This document shows positions 26,620-36,321 of a DNA stretch of 42,332 bases, piece by piece (within the stretch, counting starts at the first letter, position 1; each line of letters opens with the position of its first letter). The DNA comes from Comamonadaceae bacterium CD01. Its GTDB lineage: Bacteria > Pseudomonadota > Gammaproteobacteria > Burkholderiales > Burkholderiaceae_C. The position numbers were made by a program, and so were the translations under genes. The stretch is from NCBI GenBank assembly GCA_002894305.1, contig PGEI01000016.1:1-42332 (forward strand), in the 5' to 3' direction. The notes under the pieces were generated by a model that saw only the letters and a program-made list of their open reading frames with translations, did not search any database and was not told where the DNA came from.

Positions 26620-27312
26620 ATGGACGACGAGCACAAGGCGGGTAGTGCAATGGACAACGAAGCAGTGGTGCGCGAGCAGCTGTCGGCATGGCTGGACGGC
26701 GAGACGCAGGAAGTGGGCAGAGGCGCATCGCTCGATGCGCTGCTGGACTATGCGCTTTCCGATCCGGGACGGCAGTCCTGCCAGGCCTACCAGGCCATTG
26801 GCGACGTGCTGCGCCAATCGCGCCCGCGCGCCGTGCAGGACGGACTGCTGCTGCAGCGCCTGCGCACGCAGCTGGCCGAGGAGCCGTCACCCGCGCTGCG
26901 GCTTCGGCAGGCCGCGCTGCAGCAGGTGGCGCCGCAGCATGCCCACGAAGACCGCGCGGCCAATGCCGCCGTGTGGCGCTGGCGCGCGGTGGCGGGCGTC
27001 GCGTCGGTGGTGGCGGTCTCCACGCTGGCGTGGAACCTGCTTGGCAGCGCAGAGCCTGCGGGCCAGGGGCGGCAACTGGCAAGCAGCACGCTGTCCATGC
27101 CGGCGCTGGTGATGGCGACGGCGGGCAGCTCCGCCTTGCCGGCCGATCCGGTCATGATCCGCGACCCGCGCCTCGATGAGCTGATGGCCGGCTACCGGCA
27201 ATACGGCAGCACCACGGCCTTGCAGATGCCGGCGCGCTTCTTGCGCAATGCCTCGATGGGCGTGCCGGCGGCGCCGCCGCGCAGGGATGCGCCGGTGGCC
27301 GCGCAAAAATAA
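26620..27312 (+). CDS. rseA: Anti-sigma-E factor, RseA/MucA-like
   Basis: A 230-residue single-pass inner-membrane protein that sequesters RpoE. The N-terminal cytoplasmic domain (about 10-85) has the RseA pattern: REQLSAWLDGE, then LDYALSDPGRQSCQAYQAIGDVLR. One membrane helix is at about 122-142 (RAVAGVASVVAVSTLAWNLL), and a 90-residue periplasmic tail follows. The start at 26620 is supported by GAGG at 26610-26613, 6 nt upstream. A second ATG at 26650 is possible. Regulated proteolysis of RseA by DegS and RseP is known in relatives. No rseB gene follows. Confidence 0.88.
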   Translation: MDDEHKAGSAMDNEAVVREQLSAWLDGETQEVGRGASLDALLDYALSDPGRQSCQAYQAIGDVLRQSRPRAVQDGLLLQRLRTQLAEEPSPALRLRQAALQQVAPQHAHEDRAANAAVWRWRAVAGVASVVAVSTLAWNLLGSAEPAGQGRQLASSTLSMPALVMATAGSSALPADPVMIRDPRLDELMAGYRQYGSTTALQMPARFLRNASMGVPAAPPRRDAPVAAQK

Positions 27313-27419
27313 GCCGCTTTCCCTTTCCCCTTTTCGCCCGATCGCGCCGCCGGTCTGGCACCATGCCCTTCAACGCCTTGCCGCCTAACTGGGCGGGCTC
27401 ACCATTGACAGGACGACGA

Positions 27420-28919
27420 ATGAGCTCTTTGCGCGCAATGCCGCACTCGACAAATACCCCCTGGCGCAGCCGCCTTGCGGTGGCCGCTCTGGCCCTGGCC
27501 GCAGGCAGCGCCTGGCTGGCTGCCCCGGCGGCGCATGCGCAGCCCGCGCAGGCCACGGAGCCGGCACCCCTGGTGGTGCGCGGACTGCCCGACTTCACGC
27601 AGCTGGTCGACCTGGTCGGCCCCTCGGTGGTCAACATCCGCACGATGGAGAAGGTGTCCACCCGCCAAGGCTATAGCGGCATGGACGAGGACATGCTGGA
27701 GTTCTTCCGGCGCTTTGGCCTGCCGGTGCCCAACATGCCGCGCCGCCAGGGGCCGGGCGAGGGGCCGTCGCAGGCGCAGCCCAGCGGCGTGGGCTCGGGT
27801 TTCATACTGACTGCCGACGGCTACGTCATGACCAATGCGCACGTAGTGGAAGACGCCGACGAGGTGCTCGTCACGCTGACCGACAAGCGCGAGTTCAAGG
27901 CCAAGATCATCGGGGCGGACAAGCGCACCGACGTCGCCGTCGTCAAGATCGACGCCACTGGCCTGCCCGCTGTCAAGGTGGGCGACGTCAACCGGCTCAA
28001 GGTCGGCGAGTGGGTCATGGCCATCGGCTCGCCCTTCGGCCTGGAGAACACCGTCACGGCCGGCATCGTCAGCGCCAAGCAGCGCGACACCGGCGACTAC
28101 CTGCCCTTCATCCAGACCGACGTGGCGATCAACCCGGGCAACTCGGGCGGGCCGCTGATCAACATGCGCGGCGAGGTCGTCGGCATCAACAGCCAGATCT
28201 ATTCGCGCTCGGGCGGCTTCATGGGCATTTCGTTCGCCATCCCGATCGACGAGGCGGTGCGCGTGAGCGACCAGCTGCGCGCCACCGGGCGCGTGACGCG
28301 CGGACGCATCGGCGTGCAGATCGGCCCGCTGTCCAAGGACGTGGCCGAATCGATCGGCCTTGGCAAGACCCAGGGCGTGCTGGTATCGGCGGTCGAGGCC
28401 GACTCGCCCGCCGACAAGGCCGGCGTGCAGCCCGGCGACGTGATCACGCGCTTCGACGGCAAAGCCATCGACAAGGTCGCCGACCTGCCGCGCCTGGTGG
28501 GCAACACCAAGCCGGGCAGCCACAGCACGCTCACCGTGCTGCGCCGGGGCAAGACGCTGGATCTGCCCGTGACGATCGGCGAGGTCGAGCCCGACGAGCG
28601 CACCGCCGCCGGCCCGGCCGAAGAGGCTGCGCCCTCGGCCACCGCGCAGCAGCTGGGCCTGACCGTCGAGAACCTGAGCGCCGCCAAGAAGAAAGAGCTC
28701 AACCTGAAGCAGGGCGTGCGCATCGTCTCCGCCAACGCGGCGGCCGCGCGCGCCGGGCTGCAGGAGGACGACGTGATCCTGGCACTGGCCAACACCGAGG
28801 TGGCCAACATCAAGGACTTCGAGGCCGCGCTGGCCAAGGTGGACAAGACCAAGCCGGTCAACGTGCTGGTGCGCCGCGGCGAGTGGACGCAGTACGTGCT
28901 GATCCGCCCGGCGCGCTGA
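27420..28919 (+). CDS. degP: Periplasmic Do/DegP-type serine protease (MucD-like)
   Basis: A 499-residue secreted protease and chaperone. A signal peptide covers residues 1-40 (n-region with R, hydrophobic LAVAALALAAGSAWLAA, cleavage near AHA-QP). The catalytic triad is H141 (TNAHVV), D171 (RTDVAVV) and S242 (NPGNSGGP). Two PDZ domains follow, about 285-375 and 400-490. The start at 27420 has AGGA 6 nt upstream; an ATG at 27363 would add 19 residues before the signal peptide. It lies 107 bp after rseA. As in MucD of pseudomonads, it is probably RpoE-controlled and removes misfolded envelope proteins. Confidence 0.93.
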   Translation: MSSLRAMPHSTNTPWRSRLAVAALALAAGSAWLAAPAAHAQPAQATEPAPLVVRGLPDFTQLVDLVGPSVVNIRTMEKVSTRQGYSGMDEDMLEFFRRFGLPVPNMPRRQGPGEGPSQAQPSGVGSGFILTADGYVMTNAHVVEDADEVLVTLTDKREFKAKIIGADKRTDVAVVKIDATGLPAVKVGDVNRLKVGEWVMAIGSPFGLENTVTAGIVSAKQRDTGDYLPFIQTDVAINPGNSGGPLINMRGEVVGINSQIYSRSGGFMGISFAIPIDEAVRVSDQLRATGRVTRGRIGVQIGPLSKDVAESIGLGKTQGVLVSAVEADSPADKAGVQPGDVITRFDGKAIDKVADLPRLVGNTKPGSHSTLTVLRRGKTLDLPVTIGEVEPDERTAAGPAEEAAPSATAQQLGLTVENLSAAKKKELNLKQGVRIVSANAAAARAGLQEDDVILALANTEVANIKDFEAALAKVDKTKPVNVLVRRGEWTQYVLIRPAR

Positions 28920-29038
28920 GGACTGCCGACGCAAGGGGATTGGCGCCGCCGCCCGGCGGGCGCGCCCTAGAATGCCGGGTTCGCCATTTTGCGCAAACAC
29001 TGCGGCGCGCGGCCTGGCCGGCGCATCCGGAGCGCCCA

Positions 29039-29117
29039 CTACAATGGGCGCCCAGCGATCACAGTTGCCACGGCCTGTTGGCTGCAGGGCGCGTCACATG
29101 ACGGACGCGCCCTTTTT
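29039..29117 (+). ncRNA. Possible small RNA or leader attenuator before lepA
   Basis: A TACAAT hexamer at 29039-29044 is followed about 43 bp later by a strong terminator (29087-29117). Transcription from it would give an RNA of about 65 nt ending upstream of lepA. There is no open frame. The TACAAT also sits in the loop of a GCGCCCA/TGGGCGC inverted repeat. The -35 is poor. This is a hypothesis from arrangement only. Confidence 0.25.
29087..29117 (+). terminator. Rho-independent terminator between degP and lepA
   Basis: GGGCGCGTC pairs perfectly with GACGCGCCC across an 8-nt loop, followed by TTTTTG. It lies 168 bp after degP and 42 bp before lepA, separating the stress operon from the lepA-era cluster. 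lepA must then have a promoter in the short remaining gap, or depend on read-through. Confidence 0.88.
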
Positions 29118-29161
29118 GTTGAGCGGGCCGGGCACCACCTATTTTTCTGACGTTGACGTCG

Positions 29162-30970
29162 ATGAACCACATCCGTAATTTTTCGATCATTGCGCACATT
29201 GATCACGGCAAATCCACGCTGGCCGACCGCATCATCCAGCGCTGCGGCGGCCTGACCGAGCGCGAGATGCAGTCCCAGGTGCTCGACTCGATGGACATCG
29301 AGAAGGAGCGCGGCATCACCATCAAGGCGCAGACTGCGGCGCTGTCGTACAAGGCGCGCGACGGCCAGGTCTACAACCTCAACCTGATCGACACGCCCGG
29401 CCACGTCGATTTCTCCTACGAGGTGAGCCGCTCGCTGTCGGCCTGCGAGGGCGCGCTGCTGGTGGTCGACGCCAGCCAGGGCGTCGAGGCGCAGACCGTG
29501 GCCAACTGCTACACCGCGCTCGACCTGGGCGTCGAGGTGCTGCCGGTGCTCAACAAGATGGATTTGCCGCAGGCCGATCCCGAGAACGCCAAGGCCGAGA
29601 TCGAGGACGTGATCGGCATCGACGCGGGCGAGGCGATCGCCATCTCGGCCAAGACCGGCATGGGCATCGACGACGTGCTCGAACAAATCGTCGCCAAGGT
29701 GCCGGCGCCGCGCGGCAAGCCTGACGCGCCGCTGCGCGCGATGATCATCGACAGCTGGTTTGACGCCTACGTCGGCGTGGTCATGCTGGTGCGCGTGGTC
29801 GACGGCACGCTCAAGAAGGGCGAGCGCTTCAAGATGATGGCCAGCGGCGCTGCCTACGACGCCAACCAGCTCGGCGTGTTCACCCCCGCCACGGTGCAGC
29901 GCGAGGCACTTCACGCAGGCGAGGTGGGCTTCATCATCGCCGGCATCAAGGAGCTCAAGGCCGCCAAGGTGGGCGACACCATCACGCTGGAGAAAAAGCT
30001 GCCCAACAACCTGGGCCCGGCCAGCGAGGCGCTGCCCGGCTTCAAGGAGATCCAGCCCCAGGTGTTCGCCGGGCTGTACCCGACCGAGGCCAACCAGTAC
30101 GACCAGCTGCGCGACGCGCTGGAGAAGCTGCAGCTCAACGACGCCTCGCTGCACTTCGAGCCCGAGGTCTCGCAGGCGCTGGGCTTTGGCTTTCGCTGCG
30201 GCTTCCTTGGCCTGCTGCACATGGAGATCGTGCAGGAGCGCCTGGAGCGCGAGTTCGACCAGGACCTGATCACCACTGCGCCCAGCGTGGTCTACGAGGT
30301 GCTCAAGGCCGACGGCGAGCTGATCCAGGTGGAGAACCCGTCCAAGATGCCCGACCAGGGCAAGATCGAGGAGGTGCGCGAGCCCATCGTCACGGTGCAC
30401 CTGTACATGCCGCAGGACTACGTGGGCCCGGTGATGACGCTGGCCAACCAGAAGCGCGGCGTGCAGATGAACATGCAGTACCACGGCCGCCAGGTCATGC
30501 TGACCTACGAAATGCCGCTGGGCGAGATCGTGCTGGACTTCTTCGACAAGCTCAAATCGGTCAGCCGCGGCTATGCGTCGATGGACTACGAGTTCAAGGA
30601 ATACCGCGCCTCCGACGTGGTCAAGGTCGACATCCTGCTCAACGGCGAGAAGGTCGACGCGCTGTCCATCATCGTGCACCGCAGCCAGGCGCAGTTTCGC
30701 GGCCGCGCCGTGGCCGCGAAGATGCGCGAGATCATCAGCCGCCAGATGTTCGACGTGGCGATCCAGGCGGCCATCGGTGCCAACGTCATCGCGCGCGAGA
30801 CCATCAAGGCGCTGCGCAAGAACGTGCTGGCCAAGTGCTACGGCGGCGACATCTCGCGCAAACGCAAGCTGCTGGAGAAGCAGAAGGCCGGCAAGAAGCG
30901 CATGAAGCAGATCGGCTCGGTGGAAGTGCCGCAGGAGGCGTTCCTGGCCATCCTGCAAGTGGAGGACTGA
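29162..30970 (+). CDS. lepA: Elongation factor 4 (LepA)
   Basis: A 602-residue translational GTPase that acts on ribosomes in unusual translocation states. G1 is AHIDHGKST (near residues 10-18), G3 DTPGHVDF (near 77-84) and G4 NKMDL (near 131-135). The C-terminal LepA-specific domain is present to the end ([20 protein letters not shown]). The ATG at 29162 (MNHIRNFS) is chosen; a TTG nine bases upstream is less likely. It is followed after 4 bp by lepB, a conserved pairing. Confidence 0.97.
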   Translation: MNHIRNFSIIAHIDHGKSTLADRIIQRCGGLTEREMQSQVLDSMDIEKERGITIKAQTAALSYKARDGQVYNLNLIDTPGHVDFSYEVSRSLSACEGALLVVDASQGVEAQTVANCYTALDLGVEVLPVLNKMDLPQADPENAKAEIEDVIGIDAGEAIAISAKTGMGIDDVLEQIVAKVPAPRGKPDAPLRAMIIDSWFDAYVGVVMLVRVVDGTLKKGERFKMMASGAAYDANQLGVFTPATVQREALHAGEVGFIIAGIKELKAAKVGDTITLEKKLPNNLGPASEALPGFKEIQPQVFAGLYPTEANQYDQLRDALEKLQLNDASLHFEPEVSQALGFGFRCGFLGLLHMEIVQERLEREFDQDLITTAPSVVYEVLKADGELIQVENPSKMPDQGKIEEVREPIVTVHLYMPQDYVGPVMTLANQKRGVQMNMQYHGRQVMLTYEMPLGEIVLDFFDKLKSVSRGYASMDYEFKEYRASDVVKVDILLNGEKVDALSIIVHRSQAQFRGRAVAAKMREIISRQMFDVAIQAAIGANVIARETIKALRKNVLAKCYGGDISRKRKLLEKQKAGKKRMKQIGSVEVPQEAFLAILQVED

Positions 30971-30974
30971 ACGC

Positions 30975-31949
30975 ATGCAGCTCATGCAAACCATCACGGC
31001 GGCCGTACTGGCCGCTTTTGCCGGCTACGTAGCCGCCTGGTATTTCGGCGCGCTGGAGGGCGACTTCGCGCTGCTGCTGTTCCTGGCCACCGTGGTCACC
31101 GGCGCCTACTGGCTGGCCGAGCGGCTGTACTTTTTGCCGCGCCGCCGCCGCGCCGCCCAGGCGCTCGAAGAGTCCGCCGCCCAGCGCAGCGCCGAGCTGG
31201 GCCGCATGGGTATCGAGAAGGTCGACACCGACGTCAGCGAAGCCAAGGGCCGCATCCTGATGCAGCCCTGGTGGCTGGACTGGACGGCCGGTCTGTTCCC
31301 CGTGATCTGCGGCGTGTTCCTGCTGCGCTCGTTTCTGTTCGAACCGTTCAAGATCCCGTCGGGATCGATGATTCCGACGCTGCTCGTCGGCGATCTCATC
31401 CTGGTCAACAAATTCACCTACGGCATCCGCCTGCCGGTGCTGGGCACCAAGGTCACCGAGGGCAACGCACCGCAGCGCGGCGACGTGATGGTGTTTCGCT
31501 ACCCGCCCCAGCCCAGCATGGACTACATCAAGCGCGTCGTCGGCGTGCCGGGCGACGAGGTGGCCTACCTGAACAAGAAGCTGACGATCAACGGCCAGGA
31601 AGTGCACACCAGCGCACTGCCCGACTTCTTCGAGGCGGACGCGATGCGCTACTTCCAGCAGCAGCAGGAGCAGCTGGGAGAGCACTCGCACCGCATCATC
31701 ATCAACCCCGACGTTCCCGCCTTCGTGCAGGGCGCCAGCCAGTTCCCGTTTCTCGACCACTGCCTCTACAGCGTCGAGGGCGTAGTCTGCAAAGTGCCCG
31801 AAGGACAGTACTTCATGATGGGTGACAATCGGGACAATTCCCTGGATTCGCGCTATTGGGGCTTTGTGCCCGATGCCAATATCGTCGGCAAGGCGTTTTT
31901 CGTCTGGATGAATTTTTCCGACCTCAAGCGCATCGGCCCGTTCAACTGA
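30975..31949 (+). CDS. lepB: Signal peptidase I
   Basis: A 324-residue inner-membrane protease removing Sec signal peptides. Two N-terminal helices (about 6-24 and 30-48) and a third hydrophobic segment (about 104-120) precede the catalytic region. The nucleophile is S131 in PSGSMIP, and the general base is K186 in YIKRVVG. MMGDNRDNSLDSRYWG near residues 285-300 is the box E signature. It is 4 bp after lepA and 27 bp before the DUF4845 gene. Confidence 0.96.
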   Translation: MQLMQTITAAVLAAFAGYVAAWYFGALEGDFALLLFLATVVTGAYWLAERLYFLPRRRRAAQALEESAAQRSAELGRMGIEKVDTDVSEAKGRILMQPWWLDWTAGLFPVICGVFLLRSFLFEPFKIPSGSMIPTLLVGDLILVNKFTYGIRLPVLGTKVTEGNAPQRGDVMVFRYPPQPSMDYIKRVVGVPGDEVAYLNKKLTINGQEVHTSALPDFFEADAMRYFQQQQEQLGEHSHRIIINPDVPAFVQGASQFPFLDHCLYSVEGVVCKVPEGQYFMMGDNRDNSLDSRYWGFVPDANIVGKAFFVWMNFSDLKRIGPFN

Positions 31950-31976
31950 AGCAGCAAGACAAGGAGTCGCCCAAGC

Positions 31977-32345
31977 ATGCAGCCCTCCCAACGCACCACG
32001 GCCCGCGCGCGCCAGCGCGGCCTGTCCTTCATCGGCGTGATCCTGTTCGGCGCGGTGGCCGTCGCGGCATTTGCCATCGGCGCGCAGTCGGTGCCCATCT
32101 TCATGGAGTACGGTGCAATCAAGAAGGCCGCGCGCAAGGCCTCCGGCGAGGGCGACACGGTGGCGCAGATCCGCGCGTCGTTCGACCGCTCCGCGCAGAT
32201 CGACGACTTCACCTCGGTCACCGGCCGCGACCTGGAGATCACCAAGCACAACGACCGCGTGATCGTCTCGTTCAACTACGAGCGCGAAGTCCCGCTGTTC
32301 GGCCCGGCCTACCTCGTCTACCGTTTCCAGGACTCCACCCGCTGA
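31977..32345 (+). CDS. DUF4845 membrane protein
   Basis: A 122-residue protein with one N-terminal membrane segment (about 15-35, GLSFIGVILFGAVAVAAFA) preceded by Arg-rich residues, then a small soluble domain. Its place between lepB and rnc is conserved in betaproteobacteria, where it is annotated DUF4845. The N terminus somewhat resembles a prepilin-like or signal-anchor segment, but there is no G-F-x-x-x-E cleavage site. Function unknown. It ends 11 bp before the rnc start. Confidence 0.82.
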   Translation: MQPSQRTTARARQRGLSFIGVILFGAVAVAAFAIGAQSVPIFMEYGAIKKAARKASGEGDTVAQIRASFDRSAQIDDFTSVTGRDLEITKHNDRVIVSFNYEREVPLFGPAYLVYRFQDSTR

Positions 32346-32356
32346 CCGCGCCTGCC

Positions 32357-33043
32357 GTGCCCGCCTCCGACCTCGACGCGCTGCAACAGCGCCTGCACCA
32401 CCGGTTTGCCAACCCCGCGCTGCTGCAGCGCGCGCTGACCCACCGCAGCTTTGGAGCGGACCACAACGAGCGGCTGGAATTCCTGGGTGACTCGGTGCTG
32501 GGGCTGGCCGTCTCGGCCATGCTGTTCTCGCGCCGGCGCGACCTGCCCGAGGGCGAGCTCTCGCGCGTGCGCGCCCACCTGGTCAAGCAGGATTCGCTGC
32601 ACCGCATCGCGCTGGTGCTGCAGCTGCCCGACCTGCTGCGCCTGGGCGAGGGCGAGAGTCATTCCGGCGGGCGCAAGCGCCCGTCCATCCTGGCCGACGC
32701 GCTCGAAGCCGTGATCGGCGCCGTCTACCTGGACGCCGGCTACGAAGTCGCGCAGGCGCTGGTGCTGCGGCTCTTCGAGGGCGTGGAGCTCACCCCCCAG
32801 CTGCAGGCCGCTGCAAAGGACGCCAAGACGCGCTTGCAGGAGTGGCTGCAGGGACGCAAGATGAAACTGCCCGCCTACCAGGTGCTGGACATCGGCGGCG
32901 CGGCGCACAACCAGGTTTTTCACGTGCAATGCACCATTGCCGAGCGCGGCCTGCAGGCGCAAGGCCGTGGCGTCTCGCGCCGGGCAGCGGAGCAGCAAGC
33001 CGCCCAGGCCCTGTTGGCCCAACTGACACAGACACGACCATGA
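32357..33043 (+). CDS. rnc: Ribonuclease III
   Basis: A 228-residue double-strand-specific endoribonuclease for rRNA and mRNA processing. The catalytic signature [15 protein letters not shown] is near residues 35-49, the second acidic pair is in [17 protein letters not shown] (about 113-129), and a C-terminal dsRNA-binding domain covers about 155-225 ([22 protein letters not shown]). The GTG at 32357 is taken as start because it gives the normal length; no ATG lies between the preceding stop and the conserved domain. Its stop overlaps the era start (ATGA). Confidence 0.94.
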   Translation: MPASDLDALQQRLHHRFANPALLQRALTHRSFGADHNERLEFLGDSVLGLAVSAMLFSRRRDLPEGELSRVRAHLVKQDSLHRIALVLQLPDLLRLGEGESHSGGRKRPSILADALEAVIGAVYLDAGYEVAQALVLRLFEGVELTPQLQAAAKDAKTRLQEWLQGRKMKLPAYQVLDIGGAAHNQVFHVQCTIAERGLQAQGRGVSRRAAEQQAAQALLAQLTQTRP

Positions 33044-34092
33044 CCGCTACCGACCCCGGCCCCCAGGGCCAACCCGACGCCAGTGGCGCGCCTGCCCCGC
33101 AAAACGATGCCTTCGGCGACGACCTGCAGGCCATGCTGGAGGCCGCCGGCCTGGGCCGCTCCCCGGCCGCCGCGCAGGCGGGCGAGCCCGCCGCCAGCGG
33201 CCAGCGCTGCGGGCTGGTCGCCATCGTCGGCAAGCCCAACGTCGGCAAATCCACGCTGATGAACGCGCTGGTGGGCCAGAAAATATCGATCACCAGCCGC
33301 AAGGCGCAGACCACGCGCCATCGCATCACGGGCATCCGCACGCGCGGGCAGACCCAGTTCGTGTTCGTCGACACGCCGGGTTTCCAGACCAAGCACTCCA
33401 CCGCGCTCAACAAGTCGCTGAACAAGACCGTGATGGGCGCTATCGGCGACGTCGACCTGATCCTGTTCGTCGTCGAGGCCGGCAGCTTCACGCTGGCCGA
33501 CGCCAAGGTGCTGTCGCTGTTCAAGCCCGGAATTCCCACGCTCCTGATCGCCAACAAACTCGACGCCATCCACCGCCGCGCCGAGATTGCGCCCTGGCTC
33601 AAAAGCATGCAGGAGCGGCACCCGTTCGCCGAGTTCGTACCGATGTCGGCCAAGAACAAGGGCGACATCGAGCGCCTGTACGGCATCTGCGAGAAATACC
33701 TGCCCGAGCAGCCCTGGTGGTACGCTGAGGACGAGCTGACCGACCGCAGCGAGAAATTTCTCGCCAGCGAGACCGTGCGCGAAAAACTGTTTCGCTTCAC
33801 CGGCGACGAACTGCCCTACACCTCCACCGTCGTCATCGACCAGTTCATCGAAGAGAAAAGCAAGCAGCACAAGCGCTTCGTGCGCATCGCGGCCACCATC
33901 GTCGTCGAGCGCGACAGCCACAAGGCCATGGTGATTGGCGAGAAGGGCGAGAAATTGAAGCGCATCAGCACCGAAGCGCGCCAGGCGCTGGAAAAGCTGC
34001 TGGACGCCAAGGTGTTCCTCGAAGTCTGGGTCAAGGTGCGCTCGGGCTGGGCCGACGACGAAGCGCGGGTGCGCAGTTTTGGTTATGAGTGA
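33040..34092 (+). CDS. era: GTPase Era
   Basis: A 350-residue GTPase needed for 30S subunit maturation. G1 is [10 protein letters not shown] (near 62-71), G3 is DTPGFQ (near 110-115) and G4 is NKLD (near 172-175); the C-terminal KH domain has [17 protein letters not shown] near 305-321. Unusual is a non-conserved A/P/Q/G-rich N-terminal extension of about 55 residues; E. coli Era is 301 residues and starts only a few residues before G1. The ATG overlaps the rnc stop by 4 bp, which argues that the extension is real. Confidence 0.95.
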   Translation: MTATDPGPQGQPDASGAPAPQNDAFGDDLQAMLEAAGLGRSPAAAQAGEPAASGQRCGLVAIVGKPNVGKSTLMNALVGQKISITSRKAQTTRHRITGIRTRGQTQFVFVDTPGFQTKHSTALNKSLNKTVMGAIGDVDLILFVVEAGSFTLADAKVLSLFKPGIPTLLIANKLDAIHRRAEIAPWLKSMQERHPFAEFVPMSAKNKGDIERLYGICEKYLPEQPWWYAEDELTDRSEKFLASETVREKLFRFTGDELPYTSTVVIDQFIEEKSKQHKRFVRIAATIVVERDSHKAMVIGEKGEKLKRISTEARQALEKLLDAKVFLEVWVKVRSGWADDEARVRSFGYE

Positions 34093-34120
34093 AGCGGCTG
34101 CTTGCGCTTGGCTTGCCAGG

Positions 34121-34156
34121 CTCCTTCCCCCGCTGGGGGAAGGTTGGGATGGGGGC
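34121..34156 (+). repeat. 36-bp palindromic repeat, copy 1
   Basis: CCTTCCCCC-GCT-GGGGGAAGG forms a 9-bp hairpin, followed by TTGGGATGGGGGC. A second copy at 38492-38527 is identical at 34 of 36 positions. Both lie in intergenic DNA. It is a REP-like extragenic element. Confidence 0.8.
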
Positions 34157-34320
34157 CCGAAGTGCAGGGCGGCATGGCGCGCTGGGAATGAACCGTCCGC
34201 CCCCGCCCCAGCCCCGGTGCTGACGGCGGGACGCCGCCGCTCTTCGGGTTGTCCAGTTGCGCGCAGGCGCAACTGGAGCCGTAGCCCTCAGCCCCAAAGG
34301 GGGAGGGGGTAGCAATCCCC
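34157..34320. other. Rest of the era-recO spacer with inverted repeat
   Basis: Between era and recO no gene is seen. At 34253-34276 CCAGTTGCGC pairs with GCGCAACTGG over a 4-nt loop. Near 34289-34311 CAGCCCCAAAGGGGGAGGGGG resembles the far end of a REP-type mosaic element in opposite orientation to the 36-bp repeat. The whole spacer looks like one composite palindromic element. Confidence 0.55.
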
Positions 34321-35091
34321 ATGGCCACGCGCCGCATTGCCGACGAGCCGGCCTTCATCCTGCACAGCTACGACTGGAGCGAATCCAGCCTGGTGCTGGA
34401 CGCCTTCACGCGCCACTGGGGCAGGGTGGCGCTGGTGGCCAAGGGGGCGAAGAAGCCCACGTCCAACTTCCGCCCGGTGCTGCTGCCGCTGCAGCCGCTG
34501 CGCCTGGGCTGGGGCCTGGCGGGCGAGGTGGGGCAGGGCGACATCCACACCTTGAAAGGGGCGGAGTGGGCCGGCGGCCACGTGCTGCCCACGGGCGACG
34601 CGCTGCTGGCCGGCCTGTACCTCAACGAGCTGCTGCTGCGCCTGCTGGCGCGCGAAGACCCCAACGCGCCGCTGTTCGACCTGTACGCCGGCGTGGTGCG
34701 CGTGCTGGGCAGCGGCGCGCATGGCGACGTGCTGGAGCCCGTGCTGCGCAGCTTCGAGCTGCTGCTGCTGCGCGCCATCGGCCTGCTGCCCGCGCTGGAC
34801 GTGCAGACGCTGACGCTTGCGCCACTGCAGCCGCAGGCGCGCTATGCGCTGATTGCCGAGATGGGCCTGAGCCCCGCCGCGGGCGAAGACCGCGCCGCGC
34901 TGACCGGCGCCCAGTGGCAGGCGCTGCACCAGGCGCTGGCGCAGGGGGACGGCGCTTTTGCCGCCGCCGTGCGCTGCGTGGCCCCGCTGGCGTTGCGGCT
35001 CAAGCCCCAATTGCGCCAGCTGCTGCAATACCATTGCGGCAGTCCGCTGCTGCGCACGCGCCAGCTCATGATCGACCTGCAATCGCTATGA
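34321..35091 (+). CDS. recO: DNA repair protein RecO
   Basis: A 256-residue protein of the RecFOR pathway; it anneals single strands and loads RecA. The N-terminal OB-fold starts [29 protein letters not shown] and contains [20 protein letters not shown] near residues 40-60. The zinc-binding Cys residues of some RecO proteins are absent, as in many betaproteobacteria. Order era-recO-pdxJ is conserved. Its stop overlaps pdxJ (ATGA). Confidence 0.93.
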   Translation: MATRRIADEPAFILHSYDWSESSLVLDAFTRHWGRVALVAKGAKKPTSNFRPVLLPLQPLRLGWGLAGEVGQGDIHTLKGAEWAGGHVLPTGDALLAGLYLNELLLRLLAREDPNAPLFDLYAGVVRVLGSGAHGDVLEPVLRSFELLLLRAIGLLPALDVQTLTLAPLQPQARYALIAEMGLSPAAGEDRAALTGAQWQALHQALAQGDGAFAAAVRCVAPLALRLKPQLRQLLQYHCGSPLLRTRQLMIDLQSL

Positions 35092-35858
35092 CCACCGTCC
35101 ATCCCCGCACCGCACTGTCCATCAACGTCAACAAGGTTGCCCTGGTGAGGAACACCCGCCACCTGGGCATCCCCAGCGTCACGCGCGCGGCGCTGCTGTG
35201 CCTGCAGGCGGGCGCGCAGGGCATCACGGTGCACCCGCGCCCCGACGCACGCCACATCCGCGCGGGCGACGTGCATGAGATTGCCGAGCTGCTCAAGCAG
35301 TGGCCACAGGCCGAGTTCAACATCGAGGGCAATCCCACGCAGAACCTGATGGACTTCATCCGCCAGGTGCGCCCCAGCCAGGCAACCTTCGTGCCCGACA
35401 GCGAAGACCAGTTCACCAGCGACCACGGCTGGAGTTTTCCGCAGGACGCCGACCGCCTGCTCCCCCTGATCGCCGAATGCCGCGCGCTGGGCGTGCGCGT
35501 CAGCCTGTTCATGGATCCGGTGCCCGCGCAAATGGCCGGCGCCCGCGCCGTGGGGGCCGACCGCGTAGAGCTGTATACCGAACCCTACGCCGCCGCCTGG
35601 GGCACGCCCGAGCAGGGCGCCCAGCTGCGCCGCTACGTGGGTGCCGCGCAGGCCGCGCTGGACGCCGGCCTGGGCATCAACGCCGGCCACGACCTGAACC
35701 AGGACAACCTGGCCGACTTCGTCGCCGCCGTGCCCGGGCTGCTGGAGGTCTCCATCGGCCACGCCTTCGTCGCCGACGCGCTGGAGCTGGGCTACGAAGA
35801 CGCGGTGCGCGCCTACCAGCGCTGCATCGACCAGGGCATGAGCGAGCGGGCCATCTGA
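35088..35858 (+). CDS. pdxJ: Pyridoxine 5'-phosphate synthase
   Basis: A 256-residue TIM-barrel enzyme forming pyridoxine 5'-phosphate, the last ring-closing step of vitamin B6 synthesis. [16 protein letters not shown] (near residues 10-25), [13 protein letters not shown] (near 45-57), FNIEGNP (near 77-83) and [12 protein letters not shown] (near 198-209) are the expected substrate and active-site loops. The ATG at 35088 overlaps the recO stop. Longer in-frame extension falls in recO and is rejected. Confidence 0.96.
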   Translation: MTTVHPRTALSINVNKVALVRNTRHLGIPSVTRAALLCLQAGAQGITVHPRPDARHIRAGDVHEIAELLKQWPQAEFNIEGNPTQNLMDFIRQVRPSQATFVPDSEDQFTSDHGWSFPQDADRLLPLIAECRALGVRVSLFMDPVPAQMAGARAVGADRVELYTEPYAAAWGTPEQGAQLRRYVGAAQAALDAGLGINAGHDLNQDNLADFVAAVPGLLEVSIGHAFVADALELGYEDAVRAYQRCIDQGMSERAI

Positions 35859-35894
35859 GCCCGCCCGGCGCACCGCCCACCCAATGCAAACACC

Positions 35895-36287
35895 ATGATC
35901 TACGGCATCGGAACCGACATCTGCGACATCCGCCGCATGCGCGAGACGCTGGAGCGCCACGGCGACCGCTTTGCCGAGCGCGTGCTGGCCGACGGCGAGC
36001 TGGCCACCTGGCGCGCACGCGGCCAGCGCTGGCCCGAGCGCGGCCTGCGCTACCTGGCCACGCGCTTCTCCGCCAAAGAGGCATTCTCCAAGGCCATCGG
36101 CCTGGGAATGCGCATGCCCATGACCTGGCGCAGCTGCGAAGTGGTCAACCTGCCCAGTGGCCAGCCCGCCATCGTGCTGCACGGCGCGCTCAAAGACTGG
36201 TGCGAGGAGCGCGGCCTGAGCGTCCACCTCTCCGTGACCGACGAGAGCGACTACGCGGCCAGCTTTTGCGTGGTCGAGCGCGACTGA
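35895..36287 (+). CDS. acpS: Holo-ACP synthase
   Basis: A 130-residue phosphopantetheinyl transferase that activates AcpP. The Mg-binding Asp is in [10 protein letters not shown] (D8), and the second motif is [13 protein letters not shown] near residues 55-67. [16 protein letters not shown] closes the fold. It comes 36 bp after pdxJ, in the pdxJ-acpS order common in proteobacteria. It links this cluster functionally to the fab genes around 20-25 kb. Confidence 0.96.
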   Translation: MIYGIGTDICDIRRMRETLERHGDRFAERVLADGELATWRARGQRWPERGLRYLATRFSAKEAFSKAIGLGMRMPMTWRSCEVVNLPSGQPAIVLHGALKDWCEERGLSVHLSVTDESDYAASFCVVERD

Positions 36288-36321
36288 CGCGCGTCCCTCT
36301 TTCCCCCTTCACCGAATCGAC

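Noticed and set aside
29039-30997. 652-codon open frame antisense to lepA
   Set aside because: The H/L/V/D-rich translation has no domain pattern; lepA is unambiguous on the other strand.
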